64,000 nt of DNA from Salarias fasciatus (lineage: Eukaryota > Chordata > Actinopteri > Blenniiformes > Blenniidae). A program made the position numbers and the translations under genes. The DNA lies in NCBI RefSeq assembly GCF_902148845.1, contig NC_043755.1, forward strand, positions 3,026,378 to 3,090,377. Direction: 5' to 3'. Shown here in pieces: positions 22,428 through 34,522 of the stretch. Below the pieces are notes generated by a model. The model did no database searches. It was not told the DNA's origin and saw only the letters and a program-made list of their open reading frames with translations. Positions within the stretch are counted from its first letter, which is position 1, and each line of letters starts with the position of its first letter.

Positions 22428-22832
22428 CAGAGACGGGGTATTATGTAATGCAGGCACATTTCAACGGGGGGGCACATTTAGACAGAACACTGGAACGCAT
22501 CCAGTGTGAACCCGGCGTAAGACACGTCAAACTACACTGTAAGACAGCAGCACTTTCAGACACAACTACTCAGGTTCCGCGAAATAACATGTACATGTCC
22601 GACAGTTACCTTCAAAGTTGAGGAACTAAGGGAAGCTACTCTGTAACACACGGGCCGTTTTATAAAGTGCTACCATATTTGTTAAAAAGATAGTTGATGG
22701 TGAAAGGTAGCTTACATAAAAAAAAAACAAAAACAAAACCCTTGTCTACTGTGCTTCCGTATTTTAATCAATATTTTAATACATTGGCTAAACAGCTGAT
22801 TTTGGTTTACATCAAATCAAATCAAATCAATC
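22428..22832. repeat. 3' flank of pentraxin 2
   Basis: Shared unit flank, homologous to 55650-55970: AAGACACGTC, GGTTCCGCGAAATAACATG and AGATAGTTGATGGTGAAAGG. No gene is seen. Confidence 0.6.
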
Positions 22833-22838
22833 TTTATT
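22833..22838 (-). terminator. Candidate polyadenylation signal, pentraxin 2
   Basis: AATAAA on the minus strand lies about 330 bp after the stop codon, at the position conserved in all units. Confidence 0.5.
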
Positions 22839-23165
22839 CATAAAATGCTTTTTATATTAAAAACACAACTCAAAGTGTATTACAATATCAAAATAATTAA
22901 ACAAAAATGGTTGTACTGTACATGAGGCAGTTCTAGAGCAAACAATCTATGATTATTACAGAGTCAAATTGTTCCCAAATAGGGTGAATGCACAAAGATT
23001 CTCAAAATTATTATGGGATGGGGAAAGAAAAGTCAAAAGTACATCCTCAAATTAGCAGGAAAACAACATAATTTGCCGACATAAACAATTTCTCCTCAGT
23101 GGAAACCCAAAACAACTGAACCACAGCAAGGCTTTCCCAGACATTGTCACATGTCCGTCACAGTT

Positions 23166-25155
23166 TCAGTGACAGACGGAGGATTTCGGTTCCACCAGCA
23201 CTTTGTCTGTGATCACGAACTGCAGCGCCTTCCAGTTCAGCACGTTCCCTGGAGTGAAGTTGAGCTCGTCGACGTAGCTCTGAATCTCACAGGAGGAGAG
23301 GACGTAGTCCCACATGTGGACGTCCGACATCATCCCGACGAAAGCCTGATCGCTGTCGAATCCTCCACCGTGAGCATCCTGCTCCTGTGGGGGGAACGTA
23401 GAGCAACAGAGAAAAACATCTCTACAATTTAAAACTTTCACACCTTACACCTCAATAACCAATCCAAATTGTGTGTATTCAGAAACCAGTGATGGACTAT
23501 TGATCATGATGTTCAGTAATGAAACCATACCTGTCCAAGAATGATAATCGTGCTTCCAGTTATAGCTGTGTCGACGAAGACAAATTTGGAAATTGTCGGC
23601 CTTCCATTAAACCACAGCTGCACCAGTCCAGTCGCCGAGTCCCAGGTGGTGCAGATGGAATGCCACATGTTGGCTTTGTAGTCCAGTCCGATGAACTCTG
23701 ACTTCTGATTCATGATGTGAGCCTCCATCTCCTTATTGGTTTCATCCCAGAATATCAGGAAAGAGTTGGACGACCCAGAGGTGGACAGTGAGAACAGGCC
23801 GTGATTTCTTTTGATGTCTGTAAACGATCTGCAGGTACGACACACTGGCTTGTTATGGGGTTGGTGACAGTCAGAGAGGATGTGTGTTCTTCAGGTTTTA
23901 CATTAAATCACTACCTGTGGCAGACAGTCACAGCTCTGAATTCTTGTTTGGGTGTTATCAGCCTGACACGAGCTCGGTCGTTTTGCACCGGGAACGTGAA
24001 CATTTTCCCCGAGAGATCTGAAAAAAAAAAAAACTGAAGTGTTCATTGAAATATTTAAATTAATAATTTCATTGGTAATAGCATGTGATAAGTCATTATG
24101 TCAGTGAAACGTAAAAAATAAACAACAGAGATCCTAATAAAAAAACACAAAACAAAATACTTCTGTGAATTTAGTTAAATATTGCTTCATCTCATCTGCA
24201 ACACTTGAACTTCAAGGTATAGTGGATGATTTTCTCAAAAGTCGAAGCCAAACGTCTGTTACTCGCTTGTTGAAAAACGTGCATGCGCCAGACAATCAAG
24301 GCCGGATTAACCATTAGGGCAACTGGGCAATTGCCCAGGGGCCCGAGACCTATAGGGGGCCACAGCAGTAGCCGCATAACCAGAGCAGAGGCGTAACTTA
24401 CATAGGGTTGGTGGGTTATGAAAACCCACGGGCCCTCTTTTGGTGAAATACACTGCAGAGAATTTTTGTTTGTTTGTTTGTTTAAATCCGAGGCGGAATG
24501 AGTGCAGCAGCTGCTTCTCTCCAGCCAGAGGCGCCGCTGCTGGCTAGGGCCCCGGGCTGAAGGGGGCCCCGAGGGACTGCTGACATCAGTCAATTTCAAT
24601 GACAAATTCAAGGCGCTACGCTAGACGCTGCAACGACAACGTATCGAAAATCCCCCTCATGGGGCCCTTTCCGAGTGCTCAGCGGTTAGTTGCTGGTAGG
24701 AGGGCCCCGACAGACGACGAATATCAGCGACACAGCTTGAAATCCCCGGATCATTTACAATGACACGTCGGGAACCTACCTAATGGGGCCCCACGACTAC
24801 CCGGCTTGCATCAACGTGATGCTTTACAGTCAGTCAATACGACGCCATGACTGCATTTGCACTTCATGCCACTAGGTGTGCTGTTTGCATTTTCAACCTT
24901 ATTTTACACAGACACCACAGAAGAAGAGGGGTGCCTGAAGTGCAGGCTCTCTCTGCATGTTGTGAGAAAAGTGGTGATGTGTTCAATGATGCGATGCAGC
25001 GTTTTTTCAGTAAAAGAGAAGAAGTGAACTTGTTACTCTTGTAACCAGGTTGGACCGATAAAAAGTGGTTGTAAACAATAATGGTCCACATGTCACGGGC
25101 TTTATGTTTGCACTCATGAGCGTGTCCTATACATTTGTTAACTCGTGATTCGGTG

Positions 25156-25188
<33 letters not shown>

Positions 25189-25934
25189 TACTGCAAAATT
25201 GCACCTAAGAAACATGGACATGTAAAAATAATTGTCGCCCTTAGAATTCTGAACTAGTCCTTTTTCTTGTTGTGAGAAAGACTTTATGTTGTGTAATGAA
25301 AATGCTTTGAGCATTTTCAGGCAAATTGATGATTATTTCAGATTTAATCTTTTTTTTTGTCCATGAACTGTGACTGCAATGAAATAATTAAAGAAAAAAG
25401 TTTTGAACTGCTTTCAGTATCACTGTCCCTGTTATTTAGCCTCCTTTATATGTTTTCCAAAATTTAAGATTTTTACAAGTACAGTATTTGGTCAGGGGCC
25501 AAAAGTATAATCTGTTTTTCTGACCAAACCAACAAACGAAAAAGGAAAAAATGGCTCAATTTTCCTTTTTTCGTTTTCAACCAAAAAACGAAAAAACGGT
25601 TTTTTCTTTCTCAATTCAAAACCAAAAACGAAACCAACACAAGCAAATTACGGCCGAATTTTGTTTTTTGGATTTCAATTTTTTGTTTTTTCGTTTCAGG
25701 TCTCAAAACGAATAAACGGAAGCACGTGACCCCTGACGTCACGGGTCAAATGGACTCCCTACCAAAATAAAAGCCTTACTAATAAATGGGCAATAAAAGA
25801 CAAATTACGTTAAATAGCGTTTTTATTTTTGCACAGCATTTATTGCATACACTACTAGGCTTGTAATAATGTTGGAAAATAATAATAATAATTATCATTA
25901 TTAACAACAATACTACTACTACTACTACTATAAC

Positions 25935-25970
<36 letters not shown>

Positions 25971-26577
25971 TACAGGTCTGCTGCCTGGCCTGCATACATC
26001 TAATTCGCATACGCGAGATCGTTAAGTGTTCACCTTTTTGATAAGTGTGACATGTCTGTTGATCATAAAATACTTGGGTCATTTTAACTTTGTGACATGT
26101 CAGCTGCATGGCGTGTGCTGATAAGAAACGTTTCCCTGTTTCGCCCAGTAGATGGCAGTGTGAGCCAATTTAGAAGAAAATCCAGTACTCAGTTGAGGGA
26201 CTGACGGGGAGAACGCACTGGACGCGGAAGCGCCGCGCACACGGTAGCGCCGCGCGCACGGCGCTTCTGATCGCCTCCTATGTTAACCTATCTGACTGGC
26301 CGCACACAACGCGCACGGGGGCGCCGCACGCCCGCTCCGTTTCGTTCTATTTTTCACGTGAACTGCGAGCGCCGCAAGCGGCAACTGTCAAGCTGGATCA
26401 AGCAGATCGGACCAGACAGGAAGTCGGAAATAGAAAAGGCAAGAGAATCCGGTCAATTTTCAAAATAAAATAAATTAAATGACGATTAGTTACGGTGCTG
26501 CTCGCCCGTCTGGCACTGGGTCTAATCACAAGAGAGATGGACACACACACAAACAGACATGCACCTATGCACCCAAT

Positions 26578-26652
<75 letters not shown>

Positions 26653-29561
26653 CGACAGAGATTCGCGTGATGCAGAAAAAAAGAGGACAGGAGGAGAACA
26701 AGTCTCTCCACAGGTCACCAGAACACACACATCCATCCTGGCAGAGCGAGACAGAGGAAAACCGAGAGCAGACGGATCCAGCCGAGTACAGTCGATGTTT
26801 GACCAGCGCAGAGAGCGCAGGCAGCAGATGCGCCTCCAATACGAACAGCCAAGCGCCTGCGCGGAGACTTGGCGGTGCCTCCGCTACGCTTCTGTGTCCA
26901 GTGCGTTCGGGCCGTAAGGATCTTACAATGTTCATATGCTCCTATGGACAAACAGTGGCATGCTCCTCTTTCTTCTTTCTTTATTCTTTATTCCAGACTC
27001 GAAATGGTTCATAAAATTACACACAAATACTAAAGACAGCAACAAAACAGAAAAAGAGCACGACACATATAAACTAAATAAACACTCTCTCCAGTGTCTC
27101 CAGAGCACAGAAGTGTACCAGACACTGCTCTGCCCAGGTTTGACAGAAGCTTGAATAATTTTATCATCAGAGTCCATGAGTCGCTTAATAAACTTAAAAA
27201 TAAAATTTCTAATAACAGCATTCAGTGTTCTGACAGCTACACCACAAGTATTGTTGTTAATAATAATAATAATAGTTATTATTATTGTTTTCCAACATTA
27301 TTACAAGCCTAGTAGTGTATGCAATAAATGCTGTGCAAAAATAAAAACGCCATTTAACGTAATTCATCTTTTATTACCCATTGACGAGTAAGGCTTTTAT
27401 TTTGGTAGGGAGTCCATTTGACCCGTGAAGTCAGGGGTCACGTGCTTCCGTTTTTTCGTTTTGAGACCTGAAACGAAAAAACGAAAAATTGAAATCCAAA
27501 AAACAAAATTCGGCCGTAATTTGCTTGTGTTGGTTTCGTTTTTGGTTTTGAATTGAGAAAGAAAAAACCGTTTTTTCGTTTTTTGGTTGAAAACGAAAAA
27601 AGGAAAATTGAGCAATTTTTTCCTTTATCGTTTGTTGGTTTGGTCAGAAAAACAGATTATACTTTTGGCCCCTGACCTATTTGAAGTTTTCAGAGTGGTT
27701 GCTTTCTTTGAGTCAAAAAGTGGGTTACTTTCTATGCAACCGGAGGGCTCATAGATCAGCTTAGACCAGGGTGCTTGCTCCTGTTCTAACACTAAATGTG
27801 TGTTTTGGGGGGCAATAAGTGCTTTAGGATTTTGTAGGCGTCAGAATTTTAGCTTAGAGGGGGCGCTTTGAAAGAACTTGCCCAGGGGCACATCAGGGTC
27901 TTAATCTGGCTCTGCAGACAATCCTACCTGCTCTACTGCTCCTCCCGAGGAAACGCCTATCAATGTCGGAAGCGTGCGAACGCAAGCTCATCTTCCCTGG
28001 GCGTGCACGGCTCTGTTTACAGTTTCTGCAATCGGCCTCACTCAGAAAGCTTATTTTCCGAAGCAGTTACAGTTTCATTATGTGAGAGTCACCATCGGTA
28101 AGTACCGTATTTCCCCGAATATAAGACGATGTTTTTATCCAGAAATTGCATCCTCAAAAGTGGGGTCATGTTATAATCGCGGACTTACGGTAGATGGTCA
28201 ATACGCATCCGTGCCGCTAGATGGAGCCAAAGTATCACTGACCAGAGAGCGAGTGGAGTGATGAAATGAAATGAAATGATCTGATGAAAAATGGCGGATC
28301 ATCTGGAACAAAGGGGCTCGAACGCTGGACAACTGAGCAAACAACAGAGGCGAAGTTATGATACCAACTTTAAACTGATGGTGATCAACGCAGCAGAGTC
28401 ATCAAACAACTGCCAAGCTGCCAAGAGATATGGTGTAGCAGAGTGCCTCGTTCGATATTGGAGAGTACAGAAAAAACACCTACAGAATGCTAACGCTATG
28501 AGGAAATCTTTCCGTGCATCCGTGGTCCGAAGAGCGGACGCTTCAGAGAGACTGATAGAAGGGTGAGTGAATACTCTGAAAAACGGAAAGACAGAATGCC
28601 CACCACCAGAGCCGTGATTCAGCTAAAGGCACTGGAAAGTTATCTGCATCGTTTATGCAGTTTTGACCCCTTGAGGCTTCTTATTTGTTGCTTATTGTTT
28701 CTTATTTTGAGAAAGAGAATATATTTTTTATTCAATACTGTAGTAATATTTTTTTCATTTTATATCTCGTGAAATGTTATCTCAGTTGTGAGTTTTTGAG
28801 TTTATAATAATTGTATAATAAAAAGCTGTTTTATGAGTGTCCTTATTGTCTTCAGCATTTTTTTTTTTCACAAAATGATCTTTTGGGTCATGTTATAATC
28901 GGAGTCGTCTTATATTCGGGCCAATACGGTACTGGCTGAAACCGAAGCTCACGGGCTACATAAACACTCTGAATGCGCATGCGCAGATAACGGAACAGCG
29001 CGGTTGATGGTGTTACGCAAGCATTTCTCCAGTGTGACTGACATGTTGGAGGACCAATAGTTGAGATTCGCATCACGCATCCCATAGGCTAAGAATATCA
29101 TCCACTATAAATTTAAGGGGATTTCTTCATGTAGGAGGATGATTTTACTTCTCAGATTTCAAAATGCCTCGGCATATTTATGCTTGCTCCTTCCTCATAC
29201 TTTATCTATAAGATGAAATATGTGTCAAACCTTTAAATTACATTTACTTGAAAATAGAGGGAAAAAATCATTTGTGTTATGAATTTTCAGTTATTTTTTC
29301 TTAAGTAACAAACACAAGTTAAATGTATTGACGTGATTACAACATCACAGCATCTGGAAATATTACACAATATTTGTGTAGCCACTTCCCTTGTATTAAG
29401 AAAAACAAACTGAAATTCAATAAAATACAACAAATGTGTATTCTGACTACTCATGTTTGAAAACATAATTCTGACTATTACTGCATGAAGTCAAACACAT
29501 CCATACCTTGAACACTTGCAGCTCTTGCTGCCAGCATGGCCAGAACAATGAGCAGCTTCAT
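23166..29561 (-). CDS. Short pentraxin (CRP/SAP-like), gene 2
   Basis: Coding exons are 29561-29507, 24017-23915, 23828-23531 and 23384-23166, giving 224 residues with intact GT/AG junctions. The signal peptide is identical to gene 1. The mature part starts near DLSGKMFTFPVQNDRAR. The pentraxin signature HSICTTWDS and calcium loop GQEQDAHGGGFD, then DQAF, are kept; the first loop has SN where CRP has D60-N61. It differs from the others in FIGLDYKANMWH and ISKFVFVDTAIT, and keeps F at the CRP F66 position. The intron between signal exon and exon 3 is about 5.5 kb because a 3.6-kb hAT (with a nested foldback element) and a pogo element lie in it, all in non-splice positions. Expression would need efficient splicing across this intron. 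Confidence 0.92.
25490..27677. mobile_element. 2.2-kb foldback element nested in the hAT element
   Basis: The ends are GGTCAGGGGCCAAAAGTATA and its inverse, flanked by TATTT on both sides (25485-25489, 27678-27682). The arms are about 430 bp and consist largely of short variations on AAAACGAAAAA, giving dense subterminal repeats. The core carries TAA and ACT trinucleotide runs and a (CA)n block at 26579-26652. No transposase is visible. Superfamily not assigned. Confidence 0.75.
26579..26652. repeat. (CA)n microsatellite
   Basis: About 37 CA units in one run. Frames across it, of His-Thr or Cys-Val repeats, are artefacts. Confidence 0.95.
28105..28929 (+). mobile_element. pogo-like element (Tc1/mariner superfamily), internally deleted
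   Basis: The ends are CCGTATTTCCCCGAATATAA and its imperfect inverse, flanked by the TA target (28103-28104, 28930-28931). The empty site GTAAGTACTGGCTG is present in genes 3 and 4. At 28291-28563 it encodes a DNA-binding helix-turn-helix (SYDTNFKLMVINAAE, then AAKRYGVAECLVRYWRVQKK). After a frame change, EYSEKRKDRMPTTRAVIQ continues the transposase at about 28565-28640. The DDE domain is deleted, so it is non-autonomous. It sits in the intron of pentraxin 2 and lies antisense to that gene. Confidence 0.8.
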
Positions 29562-29756
29562 CTGTGAGGCGAAGAAAAATCACGATAAGTTAGATTTTAT
29601 CAGGAAAGTTTCACAATGTTGGGTTGCTCCTAATACACACCGTCAAATAACAGGAACAAACATCACCTTCTACAGTAATCTGATTTTAATTGATAAAGAA
29701 AATAAGCTTTTGATGTGATGATCAGTTTGGAATGTTTTCATCTTACCTTGAAATCT

Positions 29757-29878
29757 GCGTCAGACCTGAATGATCAGCACTGACGGGTTGGTTGGTCTTT
29801 TATAGTCACTCCTCTCTGCTGGGCACGTGCGTCTATATATTTCCTTCCTGAACTGAGTTTTCTCAGCTTTTTTGCAAC
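29757..29878 (-). promoter_or_regulatory. Promoter and non-coding exon 1 of pentraxin 2
   Basis: A TATAAAA box lies at 29798-29804, the first-exon donor (CAAG/GTAAGA) at 29757 and a C/EBP-like TTGCAAC at 29872-29878. A C/EBP site would fit acute-phase control, as for mammalian CRP, but this is inference from a short motif. Confidence 0.65.
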
Positions 29879-29879
29879 A

Positions 29880-30832
29880 CACACAGCCTTGTCCAGCATG
29901 CACAGTTTGTTGATGAATCAACAAAATTCACTGAGAGTAACACCCTGATATTGAAAAGAGTTTCGTTCTATATTGCTGGTTCCTCAATTCCACAATGAAA
30001 AAACTAAGTCACATGTTCAAAATAAAGGTCAGAGTTCATCTGTCCATGAATAGTTATCTGAATCTCCATTACGTTGCTTTTCACACTGCTCTTTTGGTAC
30101 TTTCAATGATTTCAAGAGCTGTCACCAGTCGGGGTGTAAACATCAACAAGTGTACATGGATAATAAATCATAACCATTTAGGAAAATCAGTAACCGTGTG
30201 CACGTCATTTTTCTCCTCCTCATCATTTTTTTTCACTCTTTTTTTATAATATTTTGTGGAGCGACGATGTTACCTGAAAACTTCAGATAATTACATGAAT
30301 AACATGAACTAACTAAATGTTCAATCTACTGCAGTTATCCACATACATGCGGGGCAATGTTACGTTGATTAAAAAAAAGAGAGAGACCAGCCGCCATGGA
30401 AACACCCCAACAAGCTGGAGGGAGCGACGCTAGCATCGATGCTAATGCTAGCTATCTCGCTGGTGAGCTACCGCTAGCGGTTCACAAGCTAGCATGAGGC
30501 GTTTTATATACAACAAATCAAAGAAATGTGACAAGACACTTAGTGAACATATCATCAACTTCATAGCTGAAATGGTGGCCCGTTTGTCTAATAACTGTGG
30601 AATGTCTTTGATTTAATGGGATTATGAGTTCCTGTATTTCAATGGAGACAGATCCTCTACTGGTCATATAGCACAACTGCAATGGAAAAAGATAAATCTA
30701 TGATGTCACATGCAGTTGGTTACATGTTGGTTAGAAGTCACGGTTACATGTGTATAAAAAATTGTTAACGTTGACACACCTAGTCACCAGTACACTATGC
30801 TATACTGCTGCATCAAATAAGGATGTCACTTG
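29880..30832. repeat. Pentraxin-unit 5' flank, copy upstream of gene 2
   Basis: Closely matches 40216-41165 and 49063-50015. It includes the GCTAGC-rich palindromic patch at about 30400-30500. The 84-95 residue frame starting MKKLSHMFKIKV recurs in the copies but is only a consequence of the recent duplication. Confidence 0.75.
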
Positions 30833-33032
30833 TATGGAGATAATTTTGTGTCTTTATTATTCAATCAATCAAAAAAGGTTTTGCAAACAAAAAAGAGAGT
30901 TGAGACCAAAAAACATAAAGTTGCAATCAAAAAATAAAAGTTCAATCAAATAGAATAAATCTGAGAACAAAATTATTTCAGTGGCAACCCCACCAAATTT
31001 TTTTTGACATCAAAACAGAAAAAAACTTTGGTTTTGAATTGTGAAGTTTTGCTTGCAAGCTCAAAAGTTTTGGTTTTGAATTAAAAAGTTTTGGTTGCAA
31101 ATTCAAAAGTTTTGGTTACGAATCCAAAAGTTTTGGTTGCGAATCCAAAAGTTTTGCTTGCGAATCTGACTGAACCCAATGGGCGGGGCCAACACTAGTG
31201 GAAGAGAGAAGAGCTCCTATTGGTCGCTTTGACCTCGCTCCTCCACCGCCTGTCTCCGCGCTGTTGCTGCTGCTTCCGCATTGGTAAAGGCCAGTAGACA
31301 TTACAGGATTATTGGCAGTTATCCATGCCCGAACCATGGGCCGAATTTTGTCCCGGTTTTCTCCTCCCGAATGATGCCAAAGGTCTGATTGTCAAGAGTA
31401 TGTAAATGAGTTCGGGTCCGATCTTCCTGTAGTGTGCGGTGTGTTCCGAGAGGTTTATTTTTTTTTTTTCCAATCGGAGCCGCTCGGGAGGCATTGGAAG
31501 CCGAGATCGTAGATAATGAACATGTTTAATATTTCCGATCGCAAATCCTGTGGTGTGCGGTGCCCTGCTAGACGATCAGCTCAGAGCCGACCTGTCCACA
31601 CCCTCAGAATAAAGCTCCCTGATCGGCCGAACAGTTCCGTTTTACTGAGGTGTTGAAAAAAAAATCCCCTCTCAGCTGTCAGAGCTGGAGACATGAATAT
31701 ATGTCTTTGAAATATATTCACTATATGACAGTGAAACAGAAAAGCTCAGTAGTGCAGAAAACGAGAGGTTATTCCTCAATAACTGTATCGCTCCGGGATG
31801 AACTGTATTTCATTCAGACCCAAACCCAGATCTGGTTCACTCATCTGCATCTCGCCAGTCCTGCAATAATCCCAATGTTTCAATTCATCTCCATTATTAA
31901 CCATCACGAAAGAATTGCAAAAACAACTTTCTGAGGACTTGGACGTATAATGAAACTTTTTCCTAATCAATGCATTTTAATTTTGGTCTAAACCATTCAA
32001 TCTGGGGACAAAAAATGATGATTTTTTTAAAAAGTAGCTTGTCCGTCACAGATTGCGATAACTTATTTCTATACTGTTTCTCTCTGGAGTGAAACGTAAA
32101 AAAAAGAAATAAACACACATGAATGAGCTAAATTATTATCAAATACGGGGTAAATGATAAGAAAATGATGTCAAACTACGTATGTTCCCCACGTCTATAC
32201 TAGAACTTTTAAACTTTCTGACAGTAAACACTCCGTGCTGCGCGCACACGGGAGGGGGGGGGGGGGGGGGGGGGGGGTGTGCTCTGAAAGAACGGAGCCG
32301 ATATGAATGAATGACGTGAGGGAATAAGCTCTCCGCTTATTATTAATAGTGGAGACGAATGTAAACACAGGACTTAAGGGAAAACGCTCAAAATCAAGTT
32401 TGACTCCGCGAGATTTTGAAGAGCGAGGAGCCGATTCTTTAATGAAGAATCTACAGGACACCACACGCTAGAAGATCAGGAGAGGAAGATCTGGTGCGAT
32501 CTGTCCTCTGTTGTCTTCCAGTGTGTGGTCTCTGAATCGGGGAAGATTGAAAAAAGCCTGCAATATCTACTGGCCTTTACCGAATGCGGAAGCAGCAGCA
32601 ACAGCGCGGAGACAGGCGGTGGAGGAGCGAGGTCAAAGCGACCAATAGGAGCTCTTCTCTCTTCCACTAGTGTTGGCCCCGCCCATTGGGTTCAGTCAGA
32701 TTCGCAAGCAAAACTTTTGGATTCGCAACCAAAACTTTGGGATTCGTAACCAAAACTTTTGAATTTGCAACCAAAACTTTTTAATTCAAAACCAAAACTT
32801 TTGAGCTTGCAAGCAAAACTTCACAATTCAAAACCAAAGTTTTTTTCTGTTTTGATGTCAAAAAAAATTTGGTGGGGTTGCCACTTAAATAATTTTGTTC
32901 TCAGATTTATTCTATTTGATTGAACTTTTATTTTTTGATTGCAACTTTATGTTTTTTGGTCTCAACTCTCTTTTTTGTTTGCAAAACCTTTTTTGATTGA
33001 TTGAATAATAAAGACACAAAATTATCTCCATA
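30833..33032. mobile_element. 2.2-kb foldback element with subterminal repeats
   Basis: The ends are TATGGAGATAATTTTGTGTC and its inverse, flanked by the 6-bp duplication CACTTG (30827-30832, 33033-33038). The duplicate unit reads GGATGTCACTTGGATTTAAA at 41161, the empty site. The arms are about 460 bp and carry at least six direct variants of TTTTGGTTGCGAATCCAAAAG on each side. The core includes a poly-G run at 32251-32276. It has no visible transposase. The insertion post-dates the split of this unit from the duplicate at 39-41 kb. Confidence 0.85.
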
Positions 33033-34522
33033 CACTTGGATTTAAAACACAAAATCTTGACAATCCTTTATGTGAAATCACACATACAAAAAAAAAAATC
33101 TCATTTATACCATGCAATCAGATGAAAGTGTTGTTGCTTCAGATTCAATAAGTTGTCTGTGGCTCAGTCTAATTCAGAGGATCAAGTTTATGATCACGAG
33201 CACTTTATAATACAGTCCATGTCTTGTGGCTTCCCTGCAGTGTAGTTTGACGCGTCTTAATGTGTAGTTTCCTGAACTGTGGAGTTAAATCTCATAAATG
33301 TAGCATGACATTTTACGAACTCTATGGGGTACACTCATGTCTTAGTGTAAGTCCTGGAGTCTTACACTGCAGTTTCCCATGTTTTACCATGTACTTAATC
33401 AAAACAGTGTAATTTTCCTGAACATATGCTTTTGTTGTGCAACCGTGATATATGCCTCTTCTTCTTAAGAATCACCACCGACCCCTACAGATTGTGTAGA
33501 CCAATGATAAACTGAAATACTCTGACGTATTGATGAGTATGTGTCACATAATGACAAGACCTGCAGACGTACAAACATCTTTAAATATTTATTTGTTATC
33601 TTTATTTTTAAGAGACAGCAATTCACCTTTTAAAGTTACCCAGCCCTTAAGATCAACCTTGTCTTTCCTTGCTATCCAGTGCTTCCACTGCAACAAGCGC
33701 TTTACCTGTAACTACACTGGAATAAGTGATATTGTCCATAAATTGTTCTCAGTTTTCTGTGTCAGTTATTTCTACTTTCCATAATGAGTTATTGTATATC
33801 AGCTTGATAAAATGACTTATTGGTAATCTAACTCAAGATTGTATGTCAATTTAATGAGGTGGAAATTTCAATATGTCAACATAACTTGTCCGTATGAGTT
33901 GTAAAATAAAAACCGGATTATAAGAACCAGAAGGTGGAGGTAGTGCAACTGTAGGGATGCAAGCTACCTTTAACCCCAAAGAAGAAGAAGAAGAAGCCGA
34001 CACTGCGGGGGACTACTGTGTGTCAACACCAGAGTGGAGTGATTCCTAATATGCTAACAACGGGCTGACAGACTTTTTTTTTTGCTCAGGTCATTCGCAT
34101 CCCACCAAATTTATGCTGCTTTACGTGGTAGGGCTACAGCATGCGGAAAAATAAGATCCTTGTGGAAAGTTACCAGAACGGTTTGGGCTCCGTAGCCGAA
34201 CCGCAGCCGGACCGTGGCCGGTGTGAGCCACAGCAGTGATTATAATGAGTACGGATTAGCTGCAGTGTCCGTCCCTCAGCCGGTGTTCTGTCAAAATGTG
34301 CTTGCCCGTCGAGATGTGCCTCCATTACATAATCCTCGTCAAGACGTGCATGCATTACGTAACCCTTGCGCTACTGCGCATGTGCACATGAAGGACTGCA
34401 GAGTTAAATCTCCCAGCCATCGATTTGAGCCTCCCCGCCTCACGAGTACCCTTTTCTCCAATAAATACAGCTGGATTTAGTGTTTTTGTTGGTTAATAAA
34501 GACTGATTAAATATATAATATC

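Larger units (their letters stand above)
24297..27914. mobile_element. hAT element, 3.6 kb including a nested foldback element
   Basis: The ends are CAAGGCCGGATTAACC and GTCTTAATCTGGCTCTG, flanked by the 8-bp duplication CAGACAAT (24289-24296, 27915-27922). The empty site is visible in genes 3 and 4, reading GCGCCAGACCATCCTACCAG at about 38929 and 47776. Without the nested 2.2-kb insertion it is about 1.43 kb and has no full transposase. Part of it (24380-24830) recurs inverted at 17000-17402. Confidence 0.85.

Noticed and set aside
29995-30249. Frame starting MKKLSHMFKIKV, repeated at 40333 and 49180
   Set aside because: Flank sequence copied with the units. The C-terminus drifts by simple-repeat slippage and there is no signal peptide or known domain.
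33530-33784. 84-residue frame identical to that at 41663-41917
   Set aside because: Identity reflects the recent duplication. The older spacer copies at about 19760 and 50790 do not preserve the frame.
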